DNA from: Gilvimarinus sp. DA14
GTDB taxonomy: Bacteria; Pseudomonadota; Gammaproteobacteria; Pseudomonadales; Cellvibrionaceae
Direction: 5' to 3'
NCBI RefSeq assembly: GCF_024204685.1
Contig: NZ_CP100350.1
Span: 3,188,501 to 3,252,500, forward strand
DNA: 64,000 nt
In this document: positions 38,338-47,882 of the stretch, one piece after another
Layout: each line of letters starts with the position of its first letter
Position numbering within the stretch: the stretch's first letter is position 1
Program-made: the position numbers and the translations under genes
Notes under the pieces: generated by a model
The model's input: only the letters and a program-made list of their open reading frames with translations
Database searches by the model: none
Told to the model about the DNA's origin: nothing

Positions 38338-40743
38338 TGCAAGTCCTGATTCATTCTCGACAGCCTCTGCCTTGCCGGGTAAAAACTTTTTCAGCAAAAC
38401 AGGCAGCAAGGTTAAATCGGCCAGCAGCGCAACGCTCATGGCCAGGCCCGAGAGTAAGCCAAACTGAATGCTGGGCACAAAATCCGAAAACAGCAGCATC
38501 GAAAACCCGATCACGATAATCAAAGTGGTGTACAACAGGGCATAGCCCACGCTGTGATGGGTTCGGTACAGGGCGTCCGTGTGTGAGGTCTCTTCACGGT
38601 AGCGGTGCATATAGTGAATGGTGTCGTCCACGGCTATCCCCATGGCGATGGAGGCGATGGTCATGGTCATTAAGTCCAGCGCAATACCCAACCAGCCCAT
38701 GGTGCCCAGTACGGCGATGGTGGTGAGTATGTTTGGCACGATGCCGATCAATGCCAGGCGCAAAGAGCGAAAGATCACCCAGAACGCCAAGGTTAAGACG
38801 ACATAGACCAAGCCTAAAGAGAGTATCTGCGAGCGGAAAAGCTTTTGCAGAATATTTTGGTACAGCATAAACAGGCCCGTCATTTGATACTCACCCTCCG
38901 GTATCTCTAACGCCCGCATATCCGCTCTAATTTGCTCGATGTAGTCGCTGCGATTTAGCCCTTCAGTTGTGTCCTGTACCCGGGTGCTGACGCGAAACTG
39001 GTGCTCGTCCTGGTTGTAGTATGAGCCCAAAAGGCTCTCGCGCAGGTCTTTGTCCAAGGTCCAGTAAACGGCGTTAATCTCATACTCCGTTAGCGGTTTG
39101 CCGTCGTTAATCTGTTTGGCAAGCTCGGTAAAGTTAACCACCGAGAGCGTATCGCCGCTGGCTTGGTAGTCCGTTAGCGCGGCTTGGATAAGCTGCAATC
39201 TTTGCAGCTGCTGCGCGGTAAAGTCCAGGTCGGTGTTTTCGGGCTTCGCCGGTGAGTAAGTAATATCCAGCGCGGTGGTGCCGCCAAATTGTTTATCAAT
39301 AAAGCTGAGTTCCCGGTGAACCTGGGTGGACTCTTTAAAATAATTAATAAAACTGTTTTCGACGCTCAGGCGGAACAACCCGGCAGCGCTTGCACCCAGT
39401 AGGACAACACTGATTAACACTACCAGCTTGCCGTGCTGGTTTGCCAAGCGGTAAAAACCGTTGAGTAAAAGTTTGGCGAATTTATGGGGTGTTGGCTTTT
39501 CCTCGCGTTTTAAAAACGACAGTAACGCCGGGAATAGCAGCAAACTGGTGGTAATGGACACCAGCATGGCAATCATCATCATCCAACCAAAAGCGATCAC
39601 TGGCTGAATGTCGGTAAGCAGTAATGAGGCGAAGCCCACCGAGGTTGTAATGCCGGCGTAAAGACAAGGTTTAAACTTTTTCCGCAGCGCTTCGCTAAGA
39701 AGCTGCTTTTGCGTCCACTCGCGGTGTTTTTCGCAGGTTTCGCGGTATTGCACAATCAAGTGCACCACAATTGCCAAGGTTAAAATAAGCTGCAAAGCGA
39801 CAAAGTTGGCTGAAATAACCGTGGCTTTAAACCCTAGGGCACCAAATAACCCTAAGGTCATCACTACACTGCTGACGCAACAGGTGGCGGTGAGTGCGAC
39901 CCAGCGCAACCGGCGAAACAGAGCCAGCAATAGCAGGCAGATGATAATCGCGATGGCGCTGCCAAACACCACCAGATCGTTTTTCACGATATTAATCAGC
40001 TGATACCCGAGGGCGTGGGCTCCGCCGATATAAAGATTGGCTGACTTTTCGTAGGGTTTGATGATTTCCCGAATCCGGTCAATCTCGCGGTTGCGGGTTG
40101 CCGTTAAACGTTTCTCTATGGGCTCGGCTCTGGTTTGTAAATTGGCCAGCCTCTGGGTTTCGCTATCGGTAAGCTCCCCCTGCAGCATTTTCTCTTGCAG
40201 CTTGGTGATTTCAGCCTCAATTTCGGAAAGTTGTGGGTCGGCCTTAAACAGCAACTGGATAGCGGTGGCGGTTTGTTCGCGGTTTATCACCAAGTCTTCA
40301 AAGATTGGGTGGTCAGCGAAGGTTTCTTTAAGCTGGGCGGGCGAAAAGTTTTTGTTCTCGATGGTCCACTGGTCGGCCGCACCGGCACTTAGGCCGCCGT
40401 CGGCCAAACCGATTAACGGTACATTTAAAATAGAGCGCACCGATTCGACTCGCTCTATGCTTGCAAACTCTGCGCTCAGCGCGGCTATATCGTCAAAGCT
40501 TTGTTGCGATAGTACATCGTGGTTTTTGGGCTCATAGGCCACCAGTAGAAATTCCTGCGGCGCAAAGCGTGAGTCGGTTACCCGGGTTTTCAGGTACAGC
40601 TGGTTGTCCTTGGTTAACAGGGTATCGGCCGAAGCATCGATGGTGAACTTGCTGGCCTGCCAGGCCAGGGTCAAGGTAAGCGCGATAAATACCAGCAGTA
40701 TGGCTTTGTGATGGCGAACCGCCGCGGCAATTTTATGGTCCAT
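38332..40743 (-). CDS. MMPL/RND-family membrane transporter
   Basis: This 803-residue predicted lipid or hydrophobic-compound exporter has one N-terminal membrane helix, a long periplasmic domain, a block of five helices (about 260-430), a second periplasmic domain and a second block of five (about 630-790). ASADTLLTKDNQLY after the first helix, FGWMMMIAMLVSITTSLLLFPALLSF and GIAVDDTIHYMHRYREE are typical MMPL/SSD-like motifs. The ATG at 40743 overlaps the mlaA stop by 11 nt. Pairing with mlaA points to phospholipid or sterol-like lipid traffic at the outer membrane; the cargo is inferred. Confidence 0.85.
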   Translation of the reverse strand: MDHKIAAAVRHHKAILLVFIALTLTLAWQASKFTIDASADTLLTKDNQLYLKTRVTDSRFAPQEFLLVAYEPKNHDVLSQQSFDDIAALSAEFASIERVESVRSILNVPLIGLADGGLSAGAADQWTIENKNFSPAQLKETFADHPIFEDLVINREQTATAIQLLFKADPQLSEIEAEITKLQEKMLQGELTDSETQRLANLQTRAEPIEKRLTATRNREIDRIREIIKPYEKSANLYIGGAHALGYQLINIVKNDLVVFGSAIAIIICLLLLALFRRLRWVALTATCCVSSVVMTLGLFGALGFKATVISANFVALQLILTLAIVVHLIVQYRETCEKHREWTQKQLLSEALRKKFKPCLYAGITTSVGFASLLLTDIQPVIAFGWMMMIAMLVSITTSLLLFPALLSFLKREEKPTPHKFAKLLLNGFYRLANQHGKLVVLISVVLLGASAAGLFRLSVENSFINYFKESTQVHRELSFIDKQFGGTTALDITYSPAKPENTDLDFTAQQLQRLQLIQAALTDYQASGDTLSVVNFTELAKQINDGKPLTEYEINAVYWTLDKDLRESLLGSYYNQDEHQFRVSTRVQDTTEGLNRSDYIEQIRADMRALEIPEGEYQMTGLFMLYQNILQKLFRSQILSLGLVYVVLTLAFWVIFRSLRLALIGIVPNILTTIAVLGTMGWLGIALDLMTMTIASIAMGIAVDDTIHYMHRYREETSHTDALYRTHHSVGYALLYTTLIIVIGFSMLLFSDFVPSIQFGLLSGLAMSVALLADLTLLPVLLKKFLPGKAEAVENESGLAY

Positions 40744-41599
40744 CGGCTGCCTCGTTTTGTTCACTTAAACCCTGGTAGTCTTCATCGCGCATAATGCTTT
40801 GCAGATACAGGTTGCGAAACAGAATATAAGGGTCGTCGCTCTTTTCTCTTAGCGCCTCGTAGCGTTCGGCATCGCTGGCATAATCTTGCAAGTAATCGAA
40901 GGCTTTTACGCCGAATTTTTCCGGGTTGTCCATCAAGTAGGTGATCGGGTTAAGCAGGTAGTCGGTAATAGCCGAGGTGCCATCGCGTAAATCCGATGGG
41001 CCAAAAAATGGCAACACCAAATATACACCGTAGCCCGCGCCGTATTTCATCAGGGTATCGTCGAAGTGGGCTTCGGCGCGTTCCAGGCCAAACCAATCGG
41101 CCGCCGGGTCAAATAGCCCGGCGAGCCCTAATGTGGAGTTAATTAAAAAGCGCGCCAGGTTGCGACAGGCGAGTGTGCCTTCAAGCTGCAACAGGTTATT
41201 CACTAAATAAATAGGCGTTTTGATGTTGTAAAACAGATTGGTCACGCTGTTGCGTACGGGTAGTGGCACCACTTTGACGTAGCCACTGGCCAGCGGGATC
41301 AGCGCATAGCGATAGGCGACATCGTTAAAGGCAAACATGGCGCGGTTAAAGCCTTCCAGGGGGTCGTTATAATCCGTGTAGGACACCACTGTCGGTTCCA
41401 CATCGGGAATGCCCTCGGGCGCATCGATTACTTTAACTCCGCCTTCAACATCGCTGGCGGGTGTTTCTAGGGGTACGTAGCGGCGGCCCACGTCTTGTTC
41501 GGGTTGGTTAAGGCTGGCGCAGCCACTGCCGGCAACGGCCAGTAAGGTGATAAAAAGCCAACGGCAAAACGTTTGCGTACCAAGGCGGGTGCCGATCAT
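40733..41599 (-). CDS. mlaA: Outer-membrane lipid asymmetry lipoprotein MlaA (VacJ)
   Basis: MlaA removes misplaced phospholipids from the outer leaflet of the outer membrane and hands them to the periplasmic Mla pathway. The signal peptide ends in the lipobox GSGC. The conserved core is NDPLEGFNRAMFAFNDVAYRYALIPLASGY, NLFYNIKTPIYLVNNLLQL, RFLINSTLGLAGLFDPA and GAGYGVYLVLPFFGPSDLRDG. At 288 residues it is slightly longer than E. coli MlaA because of an acidic N-terminal spacer. It is translationally linked to the MMPL/RND gene rather than to an mlaFEDCB set. Confidence 0.94.
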   Translation of the reverse strand: MIGTRLGTQTFCRWLFITLLAVAGSGCASLNQPEQDVGRRYVPLETPASDVEGGVKVIDAPEGIPDVEPTVVSYTDYNDPLEGFNRAMFAFNDVAYRYALIPLASGYVKVVPLPVRNSVTNLFYNIKTPIYLVNNLLQLEGTLACRNLARFLINSTLGLAGLFDPAADWFGLERAEAHFDDTLMKYGAGYGVYLVLPFFGPSDLRDGTSAITDYLLNPITYLMDNPEKFGVKAFDYLQDYASDAERYEALREKSDDPYILFRNLYLQSIMRDEDYQGLSEQNEAADGP

Positions 41600-41771
41600 G
41601 GTGGAGTCCTGTATCGCGCTATCGTGTTGTGATTTTTAGGCGTATCCATCGGCATTTAGCAAGCGCTGTGCCAAGCGCTTTTTTTACTCTGAGCCTGCGG
41701 TGAGTGCGCGGCGCGCGGGCGAGGTGAGTCAAAAACTACAGAAGGGGGCTGAGGAGTTTGTAATATCTACC

Positions 41772-41795
41772 AAAAAAGGGGCGGCCAGGCCGCCC
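41772..41795 (-). terminator. Terminator downstream of the OmpA-like gene
   Basis: GGGCGGCC (41779-41786) and GGCCGCCC (41788-41795) fold back, followed on the minus strand by six T (complement of 41772-41777). A clear terminator 30 nt after the OmpA-like stop. Confidence 0.87.
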
Positions 41796-41826
41796 AAGTT
41801 GGGGGTGAGCTAGAAAGGTTCGGTTG

Positions 41827-42513
41827 TCAGTGGGCGTGAACCAACGTCGGCGATTGGCTTTGGTTGATAATTTGAATGTCCACCCGGCGCTCCAGGGCGT
41901 AGGTTTCTAAATCTCGCCCATTGCTGCGACCAGAGGATGCGCCGTGGGCGGTGATGCTGATGCGTGCGGCATCGACGCCCGCCGCGACCAAGGCATCTTT
42001 GACCGAGTGAGCGCGATATTGCGACAGCACGTTGTTGTATTCATCGGTACCGCGCGGATCGGCGTAGCCGTCCAGCTGCACGCTAAGCTCGGCGTTATCC
42101 ACCAAAAATTTTGCCAGGCTGTCCAGCGCTTGCTGGTTTTGCGGGCTTAAGGTGTCCTCGCCCGTTTTAAACATCACTTGCAGTTCAAGTTGATCCAGAG
42201 TGATGCTTTCAAAATCGTTGATGGTGGAGTGGGCTAGGTGCAGCTGTTCGGTGACATCACGCAGCTGACTTTGCGAGAGTTGGTATTCTTTCTCCAGTTG
42301 CTTGGCCTCCTCGTTATTTTCCATTTGTTCAGTCACATAAATGGTGCCGATAAAAGCCGCCAGCATGCCTACCGGGCCACCCACTAAGGCGCCGGTAATA
42401 ACTCCGGCTGTGGCAACCCCGGCTTGCTTGGTTTCCAGGCTGGCGGCTTGGGTGCTGGGCATTTGCGTGGCGCTGGCGGCAATGATGGCGCTGGCAAGTA
42501 GTGCTTTTTTCAT
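41827..42513 (-). CDS. OmpA-family peptidoglycan-associated protein
   Basis: This 228-residue exported protein has signal peptide KKALLASAIIAASATQMPSTQA, a glycine-rich hydrophobic segment (AGVITGALVGGPVGMLAAFIGTIYV), a coiled-coil region (about 65-100) and a C-terminal OmpA domain. The OmpA domain reads VMFKTGEDTLSPQNQQALDSLAKFL, VQLDGYADPRGTDEYN, SQYRAHSVKDALVAAGV and RRVDIQII, with the Asp and Arg that bind diaminopimelate. The glycine-zipper plus OmpA layout resembles OmpA proteins of proteobacterial sortase systems, but no sortase gene is near. It probably tethers the envelope to peptidoglycan. Confidence 0.85.
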   Translation of the reverse strand: MKKALLASAIIAASATQMPSTQAASLETKQAGVATAGVITGALVGGPVGMLAAFIGTIYVTEQMENNEEAKQLEKEYQLSQSQLRDVTEQLHLAHSTINDFESITLDQLELQVMFKTGEDTLSPQNQQALDSLAKFLVDNAELSVQLDGYADPRGTDEYNNVLSQYRAHSVKDALVAAGVDAARISITAHGASSGRSNGRDLETYALERRVDIQIINQSQSPTLVHAH

Positions 42514-42818
42514 GGTGTTGCTCCTGTTGTTGCGCTAAAAAGTGGATGTTTTCTGTGTCTACAGGAGCTATTTAACCGTCGCAAAAGGGCAGGGCGGTGG
42601 CGCAAATCGGGCAAGTTGCGTAGCAATTGTGCTGAATAATGGCGCCGTGCGCCGGAGTGTTTGAGTGAGTTTTAAGTTTTGCAATTCTGTGTGTTTTGAC
42701 AACGTTGTCTCTGGCGCTGACGGTAATCCGCTGTTAAGCTTGGTCAGTTCATAATATCGGCCCAGCCCCGCCGACGGCGGGCGGCACAATAACAGACAAA
42801 TCAGCGCGGAGATTATGT
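42514..42818. promoter_or_regulatory. Divergent promoter region before acsA
   Basis: This 305-nt gap holds no gene. It contains a perfect palindrome GACAACGTTGTC (42698-42709) inside TTGACAACGTTGTCTC, shaped like a LacI-family operator with a central CG, and a -35-like TTGACA overlapping it. A GC-rich stretch CCCCGCCGACGGCGGG lies near 42764. GGAG precedes the acsA ATG. Confidence 0.45.
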
Positions 42819-44756
42819 ATGACCGAGCAGCACATTTACCCGGTACCCGAGGCAATCAAACAGAGCGCCGCTATCGATGCCGAGACCTATCAAAGCCTCT
42901 ACCGTCAGTCGGTAGAATCACCCGACGCCTTCTGGGCCGCCCAGGCCGAGACCTTTTTAGATTGGAAAGAAAAGTGGCATACCGTCAGTGAAAGTGACCT
43001 GAAAAAAGGTGAAGTGGCCTGGTTTGTAGGCGGTAAGCTGAATGTCAGTGTTAACTGTATCGACCGTCACCTTGAAGCGCGCGGCGACCAAACTGCGATT
43101 ATCTGGGAAGGTGACGACCCGTCTGAAGATCAGCTGATTACTTACCGCGAATTACACGAAGAAGTTTGCCGCTTGGCGAATGTGCTGCGCGATCGCGGTG
43201 TTAAAAAAGGTGATCGGGTTTGTCTGTATATGCCCATGATTCCCGAGGCCTGCTACGCCATGCTGGCCTGCGCCCGTATTGGCGCGGTGCACTCGGTCGT
43301 GTTTGGTGGTTTCTCGCCCGACGCGCTGAAAGATCGCATTCAAGATGCCGACTGCCAAGTGGTGATTACCGCCGATGAAGGTGTACGCGGCGGCCGCAAA
43401 ATTCCCCTCAAAGCCAACACTGATAAAGCGCTGGCTGCATGTCCCGGGGTGCATACTTGCCTAGTGGTAAAACGCACGGCGGGTGATATCGAGTGGCACG
43501 AGTCGCGCGATGTCTGGTATCGCGACGCCGTAGAGGCGACCAACCCCGAGTGCGAGCCCGAGTGGATGGATTCGGAAGATCCGCTGTTTATTCTCTACAC
43601 CTCAGGCTCAACCGGTAAACCCAAGGGCGTGTTGCATACCACCGGCGGTTATTTGCTGCAGGCGGCGATGACCCACAAGTATGTGTTTGACCTGCAAGAG
43701 GGCGATGTTTACTGGTGCACCGCCGATGTCGGTTGGGTTACGGGCCACAGCTATATTGTTTACGGCCCCCTGGCCAATGGCGCTACCAGCTTAATGTTTG
43801 AAGGCGTGCCTACCTATCCGGATGCGGCGCGCTGCTGGGAGGTGGTCGACAAACACGGGGTGAACAGCTTTTACACCGCGCCAACAGCCGTACGAGCCTT
43901 GATGGGCGCGGGCGATGATTTTGTCAAACGCACTTCGCGCAAATCTTTGCGCATTCTGGGCAGTGTGGGCGAGCCCATCAACCCCGAAGCCTGGGAGTGG
44001 TACTACAAAGTTGTGGGCGATGAGCGCTGCCCGATTATGGATACCTGGTGGCAGACCGAAACCGGCGCTCATATGATGACCCCGTTACCGGGCGCTACCG
44101 ACCTTAAGCCGGGCTCGTGCACCAAGCCATTTTTTGGTGTACAGCCGGTGCTGCTGGATGCCGAAGGTAATGAAATTGAAGGCGCGGGCGAAGGCAGCCT
44201 GGCGATTAAGGCCAGCTGGCCCAGCCAGATTCGCACAGTGTATGGCGACCACCAGCGCTGCATTGATACGTACTACTCAACCTACCCCGGCTATTACTTT
44301 ACCGGTGACGGCGCGCGCCGCGACCAAGATGGCTACTTCTGGATTACCGGCCGTGTCGACGATGTGCTGAACGTCTCTGGGCACCGTATGGGGACCGCCG
44401 AGGTTGAAAGCGCGTTAGTGCTGCACGAACAGGTGGCCGAAGCGGCTGTGGTGGGTTACCCCCATGATATTAAGGGCCAGGGCATCTACGCCTATGTCAC
44501 GCCAATGAGCGGTGTGGAGCCCAGTGATGAGCTGAAAAAAGAGCTAATTTCACTGTGTGTACAAGAGATTGGCGCTATTGCCAAGCCGGATATTATTCAG
44601 TGGGCACCGGGTTTACCGAAAACCCGATCGGGTAAGATTATGCGGCGTATTTTGCGTAAAATTGCCGCTAATGAGTTGGATACTCTGGGTGATACTTCAA
44701 CCCTGGCGGACCCTGCGGTGGTGGATGATTTAATCGATAACCGAGAAAATCGTTAA
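42819..44756 (+). CDS. acsA: Acetyl-CoA synthetase (AMP-forming)
   Basis: Acs activates acetate with ATP and CoA through acetyl-AMP. The core motifs are [20 protein letters not shown] (P-loop-like), [18 protein letters not shown] (acetate and AMP pocket), [34 protein letters not shown] (hinge and CoA site) and [17 protein letters not shown], whose lysine is the site of regulatory acetylation in this family. At 645 residues it is full length. It is monocistronic between divergent and convergent genes. Its promoter gap has a LacI-type palindrome that may regulate it. Confidence 0.98.
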   Translation: MTEQHIYPVPEAIKQSAAIDAETYQSLYRQSVESPDAFWAAQAETFLDWKEKWHTVSESDLKKGEVAWFVGGKLNVSVNCIDRHLEARGDQTAIIWEGDDPSEDQLITYRELHEEVCRLANVLRDRGVKKGDRVCLYMPMIPEACYAMLACARIGAVHSVVFGGFSPDALKDRIQDADCQVVITADEGVRGGRKIPLKANTDKALAACPGVHTCLVVKRTAGDIEWHESRDVWYRDAVEATNPECEPEWMDSEDPLFILYTSGSTGKPKGVLHTTGGYLLQAAMTHKYVFDLQEGDVYWCTADVGWVTGHSYIVYGPLANGATSLMFEGVPTYPDAARCWEVVDKHGVNSFYTAPTAVRALMGAGDDFVKRTSRKSLRILGSVGEPINPEAWEWYYKVVGDERCPIMDTWWQTETGAHMMTPLPGATDLKPGSCTKPFFGVQPVLLDAEGNEIEGAGEGSLAIKASWPSQIRTVYGDHQRCIDTYYSTYPGYYFTGDGARRDQDGYFWITGRVDDVLNVSGHRMGTAEVESALVLHEQVAEAAVVGYPHDIKGQGIYAYVTPMSGVEPSDELKKELISLCVQEIGAIAKPDIIQWAPGLPKTRSGKIMRRILRKIAANELDTLGDTSTLADPAVVDDLIDNRENR

Positions 44757-44778
44757 GCCTTTTCGCTATCACTAAAAA

Positions 44779-45663
44779 TCAGGCGGCTCTGCTCAGGGCC
44801 GCCTCGTTACCATTCACCAAATCATCCAGTGACGTTGTTTCCGATGACTGCTGAATGTCCCACTTAACCCGAACCGATAGTTGTTTTTCTTCCGGATGCG
44901 ATAGCGTCACCGTTGCCATCATGCTCTGTAAGCGTTTGGCAATCGGCTCGGCGTCGCTGGCCTGCATATTAGGTACAAACAGCGCCAATTTACGCCCGCC
45001 GATGCGGCAGGCAATATCTTGCTCGCGAGTATTGTTCAGTAGCACGCGGCCTAGCTCGCTGAGCACCGCATCGCCGTGTTGCAGGCTATAGCGTGTGTTT
45101 ATCTCCGGTAAATCAGTAATGGCGAAGGTAATCAGTGCGCAAGTCTCGCCGTTCGCCTGGCAGGTGCTCAGCAGCTCAGAACAGCTGGAGTAAAAATAGC
45201 GCCGGTTAAACAGTTGGGTCGTCTGGTCGCGGGTAGACAAACTGTGTTCAATTTTTCGGTAGCTACCCAACAGCAACCGACTCAGCCGGTAGGCTTTAAT
45301 AATTCGGTAGGCGCCTAATACCAGCAGTATCAGGCCTGTGGGCCTTAACACTTTAATTGCGCTTTCCATTGGCGGCGGCATAGTAAACAACAGGTTGCGA
45401 AGCAGATCGTGCCAGCTGCTCAGAAATAACAGCGCGCTGGCTAATACCAACACCACCGCCAGGGATCTTTTTATGGGAGCAAAGCAGAAAATAGCGAGTA
45501 ATAAGAAGCTGGCGGCGGTTAAAGCCAAATCGCACACCATGAAAAATACGTTAAGTTGGGTTACGGGCCTGATATCGCCACTGGCAAAACCGGCAGCCGT
45601 CCAAACCAGGCAAGCCAGCAGGGCACTGAGTAAGGTGAGCATCGCCTGAGAGAAGTGACTCAT
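44779..45663 (-). CDS. Degenerate GGDEF membrane protein (GGRKL)
   Basis: About four hydrophobic segments occupy residues 5-125 (ALLACLVWTAAGF, FMVCDLALTAASFLLLAIFCF, SLAVVLVLASALLFL, PTGLILLVLGAYRII). A GGDEF-like domain follows: RDQTTQLFNRRYFYSSCSELL, YSLQHGDAVLSELGRVLL and IACRIGGRKLALFVPN. The signature is GGRKL, lacking both acidic residues, so it should not make c-di-GMP and may act as a sensor or binding partner. It has the same overall plan as the AGDRF protein at 30178-31083, which suggests paralogy. It converges with acsA only 22 nt away. Confidence 0.82.
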   Translation of the reverse strand: MSHFSQAMLTLLSALLACLVWTAAGFASGDIRPVTQLNVFFMVCDLALTAASFLLLAIFCFAPIKRSLAVVLVLASALLFLSSWHDLLRNLLFTMPPPMESAIKVLRPTGLILLVLGAYRIIKAYRLSRLLLGSYRKIEHSLSTRDQTTQLFNRRYFYSSCSELLSTCQANGETCALITFAITDLPEINTRYSLQHGDAVLSELGRVLLNNTREQDIACRIGGRKLALFVPNMQASDAEPIAKRLQSMMATVTLSHPEEKQLSVRVKWDIQQSSETTSLDDLVNGNEAALSRAA

Positions 45664-45785
45664 GGTATTCCCTTGCTCTGATTGTTGTTTACACGGGTTC
45701 TGACAGCATAGTCCAAAACCGGCGTGATGCTAGTTCCAAAATCCGGCATAATACATCGTCAAATGTAGTGTATAGATGTAGAGCC

Positions 45786-46364
45786 ATGAGTGACAAAGAC
45801 CAGGACATTTTCCTGCAGGAAATGAGCGATGTGCGTCCCATACGCGCCGACAAAAAAGTCGCCCTGGAAAAAACCAAACCCAGCACCCAGACTTTGGCTA
45901 AGCGCCGTCAAGCCGCTACTGCCACCACGGCCAAAGACACCAATTTTCTTAGTGCCGAGCATATCGACCCGGTAAAGCCGCTGGATATTCTGGAGTTTAA
46001 GCGCGATGGTGTGCAGCACGGGGTGTATAAAAACCTGCGCCTGGGCAAATACAGCATCGACGCCCGGTTGGACTTGCACCGCATGACCGTCGAGCAAGCC
46101 CGCACTTCGCTTTATCAGTTTGTGCAAGACTGCATGAACCACGATATTCGCTGCGCCCTTATTACCCACGGTAAAGGTGAAGGCCGCGAACATCCCGCCC
46201 TGTTAAAAAGCTGCGTCGCCAACTGGTTGCCACAGTTTGACGATGTGCTGGCCTTTCATTCCGCGCAAAAACATCACGGCGCCAGTGGTGCCACTTACAT
46301 ATTGCTAAAAAAGAGCGAGCAAAAGCGGCAAGAGAATTGGGAGAAGCACTCGCGGCGGAAATAG
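45786..46364 (+). CDS. smrA: Smr-domain nuclease-like protein
   Basis: This 192-residue protein has a basic, disordered N-terminus (about 1-75) and a C-terminal Smr domain. The domain carries LDLHRMTVEQARTSLYQFV (the LDLHGxT-like motif), ALITHGKGEGREHPALLK (the HGKG motif) and QKHHGASGATYILLKK. Smr proteins are DNA/RNA endonucleases or nickases; in bacteria SmrA/SmrB are implicated in mRNA cleavage at stalled ribosomes or in DNA processing. The ATG at 45786 is preferred over upstream in-frame codons. A short pair of GAACG heptads follows in its 3' region. Confidence 0.87.
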   Translation: MSDKDQDIFLQEMSDVRPIRADKKVALEKTKPSTQTLAKRRQAATATTAKDTNFLSAEHIDPVKPLDILEFKRDGVQHGVYKNLRLGKYSIDARLDLHRMTVEQARTSLYQFVQDCMNHDIRCALITHGKGEGREHPALLKSCVANWLPQFDDVLAFHSAQKHHGASGATYILLKKSEQKRQENWEKHSRRK

Positions 46365-46697
46365 TCGCGTAGCGGTAAAGCGCGCGTCGGGGCTGATAAT
46401 ACTGAACGCTGAACGTCTGAGTCCTAAGGGGGCGAGGGTGGTGCGCTGGTGCGGTGGCCCTTAAGCTGATATTGTATGATAAATAAGGGTTGCCTATTCG
46501 CAAACCCATAATAATGGTAAGAATACCTTAAGCGAGCGTGTCGCTTACACCTCGCTAATCCACATCAATGAGATCATGCCTATCCCTGCCACTGTGTTGG
46601 GGTTGCGCACTGACATGTCTTATTGTCATCGGTATGCCTTGGGGCGCCGTATCATTCGCTGAAAAACAATATTGAACCGATCAGCCGGAGACTTTGC
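46365..46697. other. Intergenic region with a weak heptad pair
   Basis: No gene is seen in this gap. GAACGCT (46404-46410) followed by GAACGTC (46411-46417), 40 nt after the smrA stop, resembles the stronger gene-end heptad arrays. A GGGTTGC/GCAAACCC hairpin lies near 46487-46507. The promoter of the efflux operon is expected between 46560 and 46690. Confidence 0.5.
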
Positions 46698-47882
46698 ATG
46701 AATCACAATAACGAGACTCAGCCCGCCATGCCATTAAAGAAAATGCTGTGGGGGTGCGCGGTGGTTATCGCGATCGCGTTGGGAGCCTCTTATTTAATTC
46801 ACAATAGCGAACCTGTTGCCCAGCGCGAGGGCGCCACTAAGCGCACCGCCATGTTGGTGGATGTTATGCCAGTTGAGCGCGGTACTTACCGCCCCGTGAT
46901 TGTCACTATGGGTTCCGTATCGCCCTCGCAAGAGGTCACCCTACAGCCTCAGGTGAGCGGCCGAATAGCTTCGCGGGCGGATAACTTCCGCCCGGGCGCC
47001 TTTGTGGAAAAAGATCAGCTGCTGCTCACCATTGATCCGGCGGACTATGAAATTGAATTGGCCGCGCGCCAAAGCGCCCTGGCCCAGGCCGAAGCCGCCT
47101 TGAATATCGAGCAGGGCGAACAGGTAGTCGCCGAGCAGGAATATCGCCAGCTGGGGCGCGATTTGCCCGCGATGCAAGAGGCCCTAATGCTGCGCCAGCC
47201 CCAGCTGGCGGCGGCCGAGGCCGAGCGGCAATCGGCAAAAGCCCAGGTGGATAGAGCGGCGTTGGATTTACAGCGCACCCGACTGATGGCGCCCTTTGAT
47301 GCGCAGATAGTCTCGCGCGCGGTTAACGTGGGCTCGCAGGTGGCGCCGGGCAATGCCCTGGCGCGGCTGGTCGGCACGGAAAGTTATTGGGTGATCGCCA
47401 CCATCCCCCTGTCTAAAATGCCTCACATTGATTCGGTAAAAGATTTAAGTGTTGAGCTGCGCGATCGTTCCGCCTGGCCCGAGGGTGAGACCCGCGAGGG
47501 CAAGGTTCTCTCGCTGGTGGGCGAGCTGGACGAGCAATCGCGTATGTTGCGGTTATTGATTGAGGTGGACGACCCGCTGGCGCGCACCGAGGCTCACGCC
47601 GACAAAATGCCGCTGGTGCTGGGTAGCTATGTGGAGAGCCGCATAACCGCCGAGCCACTGCAAAATGTGGTGCGTTTAGAGCGCCAATACTTGCGCAAAA
47701 ACGACACCGCCTGGGTGTATGAAGACGGCAAGCTGTCTATCCGCTCGCTGGATATAGCCTTTATGGATGCCGAACACGTTTATGTTCGCCAGGGGCTTGC
47801 CAGTGGTGACCGCGTGGTGACTACCAGTCTGGCGCGTATCAGCGACGGCGCTGCTCTGCGTTTGAGTGAAGGGGAGCAGTAA
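46698..47882 (+). CDS. RND efflux periplasmic adaptor (membrane fusion protein)
   Basis: This periplasmic adaptor links an RND pump to an outer-membrane channel. An N-terminal anchor ([19 protein letters not shown]) is followed by the lipoyl/barrel-sandwich halves ([35 protein letters not shown] and [23 protein letters not shown]), a helical hairpin (about 115-180) and the beta-barrel domain. I chose ATG 46698, which follows GGAG and places the anchor correctly. The stop overlaps the pump start (TAATG). No outer-membrane channel gene is adjacent, so a TolC homologue elsewhere is probably used. Confidence 0.92.
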   Translation: MNHNNETQPAMPLKKMLWGCAVVIAIALGASYLIHNSEPVAQREGATKRTAMLVDVMPVERGTYRPVIVTMGSVSPSQEVTLQPQVSGRIASRADNFRPGAFVEKDQLLLTIDPADYEIELAARQSALAQAEAALNIEQGEQVVAEQEYRQLGRDLPAMQEALMLRQPQLAAAEAERQSAKAQVDRAALDLQRTRLMAPFDAQIVSRAVNVGSQVAPGNALARLVGTESYWVIATIPLSKMPHIDSVKDLSVELRDRSAWPEGETREGKVLSLVGELDEQSRMLRLLIEVDDPLARTEAHADKMPLVLGSYVESRITAEPLQNVVRLERQYLRKNDTAWVYEDGKLSIRSLDIAFMDAEHVYVRQGLASGDRVVTTSLARISDGAALRLSEGEQ

